Positions 9,759 to 16,628 of a DNA stretch of 64,000 bases are shown piece by piece. The position numbers and the translations under genes are program-made. The number at the start of each line of letters is the position of its first letter. Within the stretch, counting starts at the first letter, position 1. The DNA is from Pseudomonas jinjuensis (GTDB lineage: Bacteria > Pseudomonadota > Gammaproteobacteria > Pseudomonadales > Pseudomonadaceae). Below the pieces are notes generated by a model, which ran no database searches, was not told the DNA's origin, and worked only from the letters and a program-made list of their open reading frames with translations. The DNA is taken from positions 34,770 through 98,769 of the forward strand of contig NZ_FNIJ01000022.1 in NCBI RefSeq assembly GCF_900103845.1, in the 5' to 3' direction.

Positions 9759-10853
9759 TCAGGCCATGTGCAGATGGTTGTCCCAGAACGCCGCCGGCAG
9801 CTCCAGCGGCTGGGCGGCGATGCGTTCGCTGCGGCAGTCGTAGAGGCGGCAGCGTCCCTGCCCGGAGGTGACGACGAAGCCATCCTTCACCGCGCCGACG
9901 CCGGCGCAATCCGGCAGCGGCGCATCGAGGCGCACGGCGCCGCTGTCCAGGTCCCAGATGAAGAAGCGGTTGCCGCGCGGCGCGGTCAGGGCGACCAGGC
10001 GCAGGTCGCTGTGGATCGCCACGCTGGCGGTGTACTGGGCCATCGCCAGGCGCTGCTGTTCGCCGAGCGGGAAGGGCTGGAACGGTTGGCCGGGGCGCTT
10101 GATCGCCAGCAGGTCGGCGTGGTCGTGGGCGTCGCCCATGTACTGCTGGCCGGCGACTATGGTGCCGTCGGCGGCGATCGCCAGGTGACGCACGCTGTTC
10201 ATCTGCTGCGGCAGGGTTTCCTTCGACATCAGGCTGCCGTCGCGGTGCATCAGCACCAGGCTCGGCTCCATGGCGTCGAGGTTCATCTCCACGCGGCTTT
10301 CCGCCTCGGTGCGGATGCCGCCGTTGGCCACCGCCAGGGTTTCTCCGTCGGGCATCCACGACACCTGGTGCGGACCGAGGCCGTGGGTGGAAACCTCGTC
10401 GCTGTGGACAAGCTGCTCGCCGTCGAAGCGATAGACGCCGAGCACGCCACGCCCCGGATCGGTGGTGTCGTTCTCGGTGGCGTACAGCCACTCGCCGTCC
10501 CTGTGCCAGACGCCGTGGCCGTAGAAGTGCCGGTCCGGCTGCGAGTCGATGGTCTGCAGCAGGCGGCCGTCGTCGAGATGGATCAGGTAGCTGTGCCGGC
10601 CCGGACGCCGCGCGACGAACAGCGCCAGCGGCAGTTGCGGATGCTGGACGACGTCGTGGCAGCGCACGCCGACCTCGGTGGCGAACACCCGCGTGCCATC
10701 GAGCCGGTAGCCGACCGCGTAGTGTCTGCCGTCCGCGTCGTCACGGGCGGACAGCAGCAGGGGCTCCCTGCCCTTGCGCGACAGCGTCCAGCCGCCGAGG
10801 GTGAGGGCGCCGAGCAGCAGGCTGCCCAGGCCCAGTACGTGACGTCGCAACAT
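9759..10853 (-). CDS. DUF1513 protein (beta-propeller-like, imelysin operon)
   Basis: 364 aa with AGGAGAAGGAAAGGCA before ATG. An N-terminal export signal is visible: MLRRHVLGLGSLLLGALTLGG, with an RR pair followed by a hydrophobic stretch. The rest is rich in short beta-repeat elements (for example GVWHRDGEWLYATENDTTDPGRGVLGVYRF and GPHQVSWMPDGETLAVANGG), consistent with a seven-bladed propeller of the DUF1513 family. Several His-rich spots (HFYGHGVWH, GDAHDHADLL) could bind metal. It is the last gene of the icmP-DUF1111-imelysin-DUF1513 set, which occurs widely in proteobacteria and is linked to iron. Biochemical role unknown. Confidence 0.8.
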   Translation of the reverse strand: MLRRHVLGLGSLLLGALTLGGWTLSRKGREPLLLSARDDADGRHYAVGYRLDGTRVFATEVGVRCHDVVQHPQLPLALFVARRPGRHSYLIHLDDGRLLQTIDSQPDRHFYGHGVWHRDGEWLYATENDTTDPGRGVLGVYRFDGEQLVHSDEVSTHGLGPHQVSWMPDGETLAVANGGIRTEAESRVEMNLDAMEPSLVLMHRDGSLMSKETLPQQMNSVRHLAIAADGTIVAGQQYMGDAHDHADLLAIKRPGQPFQPFPLGEQQRLAMAQYTASVAIHSDLRLVALTAPRGNRFFIWDLDSGAVRLDAPLPDCAGVGAVKDGFVVTSGQGRCRLYDCRSERIAAQPLELPAAFWDNHLHMA

Positions 10854-10990
10854 TGCCTTTCCTTCTCCTGTGAATGATCGAGCGAGCTAGAGCCAGGCGA
10901 GGCGGGGAGGCGCGGCGAATGCGGAGTTGGCTCCAGCCAATGAGCAATTCGACGTGGCTCCCCAACGACGCATGGCCGACGCGCAGCCGA

Positions 10991-12052
10991 TCAGTCGCCG
11001 TCGTTGGCGTTGAAGCCGAGCTGCACGCCGAGAGCCTTGGCCAGATCGCCTTCGTGCAGTCGGTGCACCACGTTCAGGCTGTCGTACAGCTCGTTCAGCT
11101 TGCGCACGCCGTCCTCGTTCTTCAGCAGTTCGCCCAGCGGCTGCTGCAGCGCGGCGAGCTTGCCATGGGTGTCGGCGTAGGCGGCGTCGATCCTGCCGGC
11201 GATGTCCTGCTGTTCCTTCGGCAGCAGGGCGCGCAGGCCCTTGCCGTCGTTGCCGTTCCACAGCGCCTGGGCGCCGGAGAGGCTGGCGTCGAGGCTCGCC
11301 AGCGAGGTGTCGCTGCGCCAGCCCTCGGCCTGGAACGGCTGCGGAATGCCCTTGCTCTGCCGGCCGAGCGGGGTGCCGAGCTTCTTCTTGAGGAAGTCGA
11401 GGGCGTTGACCTGCACGCGCAGCAGTTCGGCGATCGCCTCGTGGGAATCGGCGTAGCGCTCGTTGGGGAACTTGCTGAGCTGGGCGAGCATGCCGCCGTC
11501 GTTCTTCCAGCGGCCGAGGATGTCTTCCGCCAGGGCCTGCTGGTGCGTGCCGATGGCTTCCAGCAGCGGGCAGTAGCGGGCGCGGGTCTCGGCGTCGGCG
11601 AGGTCGATCTTCGCGTCGTAGAGGATGTATTCGTAGGCGGTCAGGCCCTGCACCACCACGCTGGACCTGGACAGCAGCTCCGGGGTGACCTGCGGGTTGG
11701 CGTTGAGCAACTGCTCGACCTGGCGCGCCACCAGGTTCTTCTTGTCCGGCCAGAACTGGATCTGCCAGGAGCGGTTGCCTTCGGCCAGCGGGCCGACCAG
11801 CAGCGGCTGCAGCTCGGCCCAGGCCTTCTGCGCGGCGAGGAAGTCGGCGCGCGCCCTGGCCAGGTCTTCCTTGCCCTGGCAGTAGGCCAGGGCGCTGGCG
11901 GCCAGGCTGCGGTCGGCGTCGACCCAGCGGCCGTAGGCCGGCAGGATCACCTGCTGAGCCAGGGCGGCGCTGGTGGTCGCCTGCGGGTCCTGCGGCGAGC
12001 AGGCGCCAAGGGCGATGGCGAGGCTGGTGATCAGCAAGCGGGGACGGAACAT
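10991..12052 (-). CDS. Imelysin-family lipoprotein with degenerate GxHxxE motif
   Basis: 353 aa. The lipobox is LGAC with Cys18, so the mature protein is probably lipid-anchored in the periplasm. The imelysin fold is suggested by a W-x-x-x-Q-like helical pattern, and by GLTAYEYILYD around residue 140, which aligns with the family GxHxxE motif. The His is replaced (G-L-T-A-Y-E), unlike in the partner IcmP. Imelysin domains bind iron or act as peptidase-like proteins in the periplasm. The gene lies 15 bp downstream of the DUF1111 cytochrome gene and 137 bp upstream of DUF1513, on the same strand. It is most likely a non-catalytic paralogue or an iron-binding partner. Confidence 0.8.
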   Translation of the reverse strand: MFRPRLLITSLAIALGACSPQDPQATTSAALAQQVILPAYGRWVDADRSLAASALAYCQGKEDLARARADFLAAQKAWAELQPLLVGPLAEGNRSWQIQFWPDKKNLVARQVEQLLNANPQVTPELLSRSSVVVQGLTAYEYILYDAKIDLADAETRARYCPLLEAIGTHQQALAEDILGRWKNDGGMLAQLSKFPNERYADSHEAIAELLRVQVNALDFLKKKLGTPLGRQSKGIPQPFQAEGWRSDTSLASLDASLSGAQALWNGNDGKGLRALLPKEQQDIAGRIDAAYADTHGKLAALQQPLGELLKNEDGVRKLNELYDSLNVVHRLHEGDLAKALGVQLGFNANDGD

Positions 12053-12067
12053 CGTGGATCGGCTCCT

Positions 12068-13486
12068 TCAGAGGGAATTCAGGAATTGCAGCAGCGCGGA
12101 ACGTTCGCCGGCATCGAAGGCGAGCACGCGCTGCCTGGCCGCTTCGGCTTCGCCGCCGTGCCAGAGGACGGCTTCCAGCAGGTTGCGCGCGCGGCCGTCG
12201 TGGAGGTACTGGGTGTGGCCGTTGACCACTTCGGTGAGGCCGATGCCCCACAGCGGCGGGGTGCGCCAGTCGCGGCCGCCGGCCTGGAATTCCGGGCGGT
12301 TGTCGGCGAGGCCGTCGCCCATGTCGTGCAGCAGCAGGTCGGTGTAGGGGCGGATGGTCTGGCCTGCCACTTCCTGGCCGGATACCTGGTCGCCGCTGCC
12401 GGTGACGAATTTCGCAACGTGGCAGCCGGCGCAGCCGGCCTCGTTGAACAGCTGCTTGCCGGCCAGCACACGGCCGTTGTCGACGTTGCGGCGGGCCGGC
12501 ACGGCGAGGCTGCGAGTGTAGAAGGCGACCTGCTCGAAGATGCGCTGGCTGACCTCCGGCTTGCCGCCGCCCGGTGCCTGCAGGCAGGCCGGCTGGGACT
12601 CGGTGCAGTCCTCGTCGGGCAGCATGTCGCTGGTCAGGCCCATGTCGCCGAGGAAGGCGTGGGCGTTCTGCTGCGCCACCGTCGGCTGGCCGGCCTTCCA
12701 GCCGAAGCGGCCGAGCACGGTCTGCTGGCGGCTGTCGTCCCAGACCCTGTTGGGGCGGCCACGGATGCCGTCGCCATCGTGGTCGTCGGGGTCGGCATGG
12801 GCGAGGATCGCTTCTTCCGGAATGGCTTCCAGCAGGCCGAGGCCGATCATCGGCGGGGCGACGCGGGCGGAGTACAGGGTGTCCGGGTGCATCGGCCCGT
12901 AGCCGAGGCGGGTGATGCGCAGGATCGGCTTGCGCAGCTTGACCACTGTGCCGTCCTTGAAGGTCACCGGCACGCTCTGGTAGTCGATGCGCACCTTGCC
13001 TTCCGGCGCCACGCCGGGGATCGCCACGTCCTGCAACTGGCCGCCGTAGACCGGCTCCGGCACTACGCCCTGGCGTTCGAGGGTGAGTTCGTCGCCGGGC
13101 CTGGCGGGAATCGACAGGCGCACCAGCATCGACACGGCATTGCTGGCGTCCGGCTCCGGCGGATGGCCGCGGCCGTCCTTCACATGGCAGTTCTGGCAGG
13201 CGGCGGTGTTGTACAGCGGGCCCAGGCCGTCGCGCGCGGTGGTGGTGGCGGGGGCCATCACCCAGGGGCTGGTGAAGAAGCTGTCGCCGACGCTGAAGTC
13301 CAGGCGTTTCTGCGGCGAGAGGTTGTTCGCCGGCAGCGAGAAGGCCAGGCGGTCGCTGCGGAAGATGGTGGTTTCGCCGCCGGACAGCTCTTCGCCAGGC
13401 TCGGCGACCGGCGCGGGTTTGCAGGCGCCGAGCGCCAGGGCGGCAAGCAGGAGGGCAAGTCGCGAAGCGTACGGGCTGCAGGGCAT
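12068..13486 (-). CDS. Dihaem DUF1111 thiol-oxidoreductase-like lipoprotein
   Basis: 472 aa from ATG at 13486. This start places a lipoprotein signal (SRLALLLAALALGAC, Cys22) at the N-terminus; longer in-frame starts at 13522 or 13612 are possible but would bury it. Two CxxCH haem c sites are present: CQNCH at residues 97-101 and CAGCH near residue 351. The family is described as di-haem thiol oxidoreductases related to MauG-like cytochrome peroxidases. It sits between the two imelysin genes, which suggests redox chemistry on periplasmic iron or on the imelysin partners; that link is inferred. Confidence 0.85.
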   Translation of the reverse strand: MPCSPYASRLALLLAALALGACKPAPVAEPGEELSGGETTIFRSDRLAFSLPANNLSPQKRLDFSVGDSFFTSPWVMAPATTTARDGLGPLYNTAACQNCHVKDGRGHPPEPDASNAVSMLVRLSIPARPGDELTLERQGVVPEPVYGGQLQDVAIPGVAPEGKVRIDYQSVPVTFKDGTVVKLRKPILRITRLGYGPMHPDTLYSARVAPPMIGLGLLEAIPEEAILAHADPDDHDGDGIRGRPNRVWDDSRQQTVLGRFGWKAGQPTVAQQNAHAFLGDMGLTSDMLPDEDCTESQPACLQAPGGGKPEVSQRIFEQVAFYTRSLAVPARRNVDNGRVLAGKQLFNEAGCAGCHVAKFVTGSGDQVSGQEVAGQTIRPYTDLLLHDMGDGLADNRPEFQAGGRDWRTPPLWGIGLTEVVNGHTQYLHDGRARNLLEAVLWHGGEAEAARQRVLAFDAGERSALLQFLNSL

Positions 13487-13579
13487 CGGGGCATCCGGAA
13501 GGGCGAGAGGCAGGCGTGGCATTTTATCAGTTGGCCAGCATGGGCAAACGGGAAAACTGTATCGGTCGACCGTGAATGG

Positions 13580-13605
13580 CAAGGCCCCGCCGAAGCGGGG
13601 CCTTG
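13580..13605. terminator. Strong intercistronic hairpin between icmP and the dihaem gene
   Basis: CAAGGCCCCGC and GCGGGGCCTTG pair perfectly around a CGAA/TTCG tetraloop. No T-tract follows on either strand, so it is more likely an mRNA-stability or attenuation element than a full terminator; it would favour high icmP expression over the downstream genes. Confidence 0.55.
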
Positions 13606-13623
13606 CGCGCATTGCCGGGGCGA

Positions 13624-14961
13624 TCAGAACTGGTGATCGGCGGTGTCCGGCTTGAGGTCCTGCACGCCGAGCGCAGTGGCGGCCTTCTCGATGGCGCCGG
13701 TCTGCGCGACCAGGGCGGCGATGGCGTCGCGGATCTTCTGCTGATCGTCCTTGTTGTCGGGGGCGATCATCTGGTCGAAGTGCACGTTGTCCTTCTCCGC
13801 GCGGTCGACGATGGCCTGCATCTTCGCCTCGGTGTTGCCCAGGTCGGTCTTCAGGGTCTCGTCGGCGGCGGCATCGGCCTTGGCGACCAGCTCGGACAGG
13901 CTCGGACCCTTCACCACGCTGCCGTCGACGCGCTTGTACTCGCCCAGGTAGATGTTGCGGATGCCCTTGGCGTCGAAGAACAGGGTGTGGTGGGTGTCGT
14001 CGCTGAAGCAGTCGTGCTCGTCCTCGGTGGAGTTGGCTTCCAGCGCCACCTTCATGCGCTCGCCGGCCAGTTCGCCGAGGGACAGGCTGCCCAGGCCGAA
14101 GAACATCTTGCGCAGGTTGTCGTCGGCGCTGCCGGCTTCCAGCTTGGCGCGGTAGTTGTCGGCGACGCCGGCCTTCCAGTTGCCGTGCATCTCTTCCAGC
14201 TGGGCCACCAGCAGGTCGGTGACCGCCTTCAGGTACTGCGCGCGGCGGTCGCAGTGACCGTTGCTGCAGCCGTCGCCCTGGACGAAGTCGGTGTACTTGC
14301 GGTCGCCGGCGCCCGGCTTGGTGCCGTTCAGGTCCTGGCCCCAGAGGAGGAACTCGATGGCGTGGTAGCCGGTGGCGACGTTGGCTTCGGAGCCGCCCAG
14401 CTCGTTCAGGCTGGCCAGCTTCTCGCCGGTGATTTCCTTCACGTCGATCTTGTCTTCGCCGACCTGGATCTCGGTGTTGGCGATGATGTTGACGGCGGCG
14501 CCGGGGTTACCCTCGGCGTGCTGGTAGTCCTTGGCGACGTAGTCGATCAGGCCCTCGTCCAGCGGCCAGGCGTTAACCGCACCTTCCCAGTCGTCGACGA
14601 TGGCGTTGCCGAAGCGGAACGCCTCGCTCTGCGAGTAGGGCTTGCGGGCGACCAGCCAGGCGTCGCGGGCGGCCTTCAGGGTGTCTTCGCCGGGCTTGGC
14701 GATCAGCGCGTCGACCGCGGCCTGCAGCGCCTTGGCGGTGCTCAGGGCGTCGCCGTAGGCGGCTTCGGCGATGTCCGCGTAGTTCTTCACCACGGCCTTC
14801 ACAGCGGCGTCGTCGACCTTCGCCGCGGCCGGTGCGCTCTGGGTGCTGGCGGCCGGAGCGGCTGCCTGGCTGGCGGGGACATCCTTCTTGTCGTCGCCGC
14901 AACCGGCGAGGGAAATTGCGATTGCCAGCAGGCTGGCGCTAGCCCAGGACGTACGAGTCAT
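13624..14961 (-). CDS. icmP: Imelysin/insulin-cleaving metalloproteinase IcmP, outer-membrane lipoprotein
   Basis: 445 aa from ATG at 14961, with AAGGA nine bases upstream. The lipobox LAGC places the lipidated Cys at residue 21, followed by an Ala/Pro/Gln-rich linker. The imelysin GxHxxE motif is intact in ATGYHAIEFLLWGQDLNG near residue 205. Cys pairs (GDGCSNGHCDRR) lie shortly after. The P. aeruginosa homologue is an exported, zinc-dependent insulin-cleaving protein; later structural work on imelysins favours iron binding. It is the first gene of the four-gene module and has a Fur-like box upstream (15021-15039), so iron regulation is likely. Confidence 0.9.
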   Translation of the reverse strand: MTRTSWASASLLAIAISLAGCGDDKKDVPASQAAAPAASTQSAPAAAKVDDAAVKAVVKNYADIAEAAYGDALSTAKALQAAVDALIAKPGEDTLKAARDAWLVARKPYSQSEAFRFGNAIVDDWEGAVNAWPLDEGLIDYVAKDYQHAEGNPGAAVNIIANTEIQVGEDKIDVKEITGEKLASLNELGGSEANVATGYHAIEFLLWGQDLNGTKPGAGDRKYTDFVQGDGCSNGHCDRRAQYLKAVTDLLVAQLEEMHGNWKAGVADNYRAKLEAGSADDNLRKMFFGLGSLSLGELAGERMKVALEANSTEDEHDCFSDDTHHTLFFDAKGIRNIYLGEYKRVDGSVVKGPSLSELVAKADAAADETLKTDLGNTEAKMQAIVDRAEKDNVHFDQMIAPDNKDDQQKIRDAIAALVAQTGAIEKAATALGVQDLKPDTADHQF

Positions 14962-15020
14962 GAGGGGTTCCTTTGCGTGAGTGAGGGGCGCTGAAAGGGG
15001 ACTGCGCGAAAAAACCGCCA

Positions 15021-15039
15021 CATAATGCGAAAGATTTGC
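15021..15039. promoter_or_regulatory. Fur-box-like sequence upstream of icmP
   Basis: CATAATGCGAAAGATTTGC matches 12 of 19 positions of the classical GATAATGATAATCATTATC Fur box by my hand alignment, in a small AT-rich patch 60 bp upstream of icmP. Overlapping it, AATGC and GCATT form an inverted repeat. It could also serve the divergent lemA promoter. Confidence 0.4.
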
Positions 15040-15139
15040 ATTTTTGAAAAGGGTGGAAGATGCGGCCAGTCGCCATCTGGCATGATGCTGCCGCTAGAAT
15101 TCCAGCGACCCATGCCGGGTTGGTTCAGGGAGAACATCG

Positions 15140-15712
15140 ATGAGTCTTTTCGCGGTTGCGTTGTGTGTGCTGGGATTGCTGCTGGGCGGCTACCTGGTGG
15201 TGCTCTACAACGGCCTGGTACGCCTCAAGCACGGCGTCGGCAAGGCCTGGGCGAACATCGACGTGCTGCTCAAGCAGCGCCATGAGGAACTGCCCAAGCT
15301 GGTGGAGGCCTGCAAGCAGTACATGCAGCACGAGCGGCAGACCCTGGAGCAGGTGATCGTCGCGCGCAATGCCGTGGCCAGCGCCCGCGAGCGTGGCGAC
15401 ATCGGCGCCCTGGGCCGCGCCGAAGGCGGCTTGCGCGCCGGCCTCGGGCAACTCTTCGCCCTGGCCGAGAACTACCCGCAACTGAAGGCCAACGAGAGCT
15501 TCCAGTTCCTCTCCCAGCGCATCAGCGGGCTGGAGAACGGCATCGCCGACCGCCGCGAGCTGTACAACGAGGCGGTCAACCTGAACAACGTGCGCATCGA
15601 GCAGTTCCCCGACCTGCTGGTGGCCCGCCTGTTCGGCTTCAGGGCCGCGCAGCTGCTGCAGGTGAGCGCGGCGGAGAAGGCCGACGTCGATCTCAAGGCC
15701 CTGTTCGGCTGA
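15140..15712 (+). CDS. LemA family protein
   Basis: 190 aa. ATG at 15140 follows AGGGAGAA. One N-terminal transmembrane helix (LFAVALCVLGLLLGGYLVVLYN) is followed by the family core NGLVRLKHGVGKAWANIDVLLKQRHEELPKLVEACKQYMQHE, and by a four-helix-bundle-like remainder with LKANESFQFLSQRISGLENGIADRRELYNEAVNLNN. LemA proteins have an N-out topology; their function is poorly known. The next gene begins 7 bp later and encodes a GIDE-type membrane protein, a pairing that recurs in proteobacteria, so the two probably form one complex. Confidence 0.9.
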   Translation: MSLFAVALCVLGLLLGGYLVVLYNGLVRLKHGVGKAWANIDVLLKQRHEELPKLVEACKQYMQHERQTLEQVIVARNAVASARERGDIGALGRAEGGLRAGLGQLFALAENYPQLKANESFQFLSQRISGLENGIADRRELYNEAVNLNNVRIEQFPDLLVARLFGFRAAQLLQVSAAEKADVDLKALFG

Positions 15713-15719
15713 GCGCGGC

Positions 15720-16628
15720 ATGCAGTTCGACAGCCAGTGGATTTTCCTCGCCATGGCCTGCAGCGCCAGCCTGTACGGCGGCTGGCGCTGCATCGGCGAC
15801 TTCTCCCGGGCGCGCCTGCTGGCCGACGTGCCGACCTCGAAGGTGCGTTCCGCCGCGCAGGGTTTCACCGAGCTCTACGGCATCCTCGAGGAAGGCCCCG
15901 AAGCGCCGTTGCGCGGCCCGCTGACCGGCAAGCCGTGCCTGTGGTGGCGCTACCGCATCGAGGAAGAGCAGCGCAATGACAAGGGCCGCAGCAACTGGCG
16001 CACGCTGGAGAAGGGCGTCAGCGAGGGCTGGTTCGGCCTGCGCGACGCCACCGGCGTGTGCCTGATCGACCCGGCCGGCGCCGATGTGCGGCCGCTCACC
16101 CGCGAGCGCTGGGAAGGCCGCGAACGCCATCCGCGCGGCATGGCGAAGGCGCCGGGGCTGCTCGGCCAACTGCTCGGCGGCGGCCGCCACTACCGCTATA
16201 CCGAGGAGCGCCTGGAGGCCGGCCAGCCGCTGTACGCGCTGGGCGATTTCCATTCCAGCGGCGGCGGCCGCCAGGGCCTGGACATCGACGGCGCGCAGGC
16301 GGCGGTGATCCGCGAATGGAAGGGCGACTTCGCCGGCCTGCTCGGACGCTTCGACAGCGATGGCGACGGCCAGCTGGACGAGCGCGAATGGCAGCGCGTG
16401 CGCCTGGCCGCGCGGCTGGAGGCCGAGGATCGCCACCGCGCCAGCAGCGCCGCGCCGACCCGCCATCGCCTGGCCCGGCCGGCGGAGCGCCAGCCGTTCA
16501 TTCTCTCCAGCTATGGCGAGGACGAACTGGGCGGCAAGCTGCGCTGGCAGGCCGCCGGGCACGCGGCGCTGTGCCTGGGCGGGGCGCTGCTGGGCGCCTG
16601 GTTCTACCGGGGGCTGGGCGGCTTCTGA
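15720..16628 (+). CDS. GIDE-domain (E3-ligase-like) membrane protein with an EF-hand insertion
   Basis: 302 aa with one transmembrane segment near residues 7-22 and one at the C-terminus (AALCLGGALLGAWFY), the architecture of the GIDE domain also found in mitochondrial MUL1. The core GFTELYGILEEGP...GPLTGKPCLWWRYRIEEE is the family hallmark. An EF-hand loop, DSDGDGQLDERE, occupies residues 212-223: Asp at 1, 3, 5, 9 and Glu at 12 are the Ca2+-coordinating positions. It is probably translated with lemA. Its 3' end overlaps the 3' end of the convergent bifA by 25 bp. Calcium sensing is inferred. Confidence 0.8.
   Translation: MQFDSQWIFLAMACSASLYGGWRCIGDFSRARLLADVPTSKVRSAAQGFTELYGILEEGPEAPLRGPLTGKPCLWWRYRIEEEQRNDKGRSNWRTLEKGVSEGWFGLRDATGVCLIDPAGADVRPLTRERWEGRERHPRGMAKAPGLLGQLLGGGRHYRYTEERLEAGQPLYALGDFHSSGGGRQGLDIDGAQAAVIREWKGDFAGLLGRFDSDGDGQLDEREWQRVRLAARLEAEDRHRASSAAPTRHRLARPAERQPFILSSYGEDELGGKLRWQAAGHAALCLGGALLGAWFYRGLGGF

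Noticed and set aside
10874..13636. 920-aa open frame opposite the imelysin and dihaem genes
   Set aside because: It crosses two well-supported minus-strand genes and an intergenic region; composition is typical antisense GC shadow.
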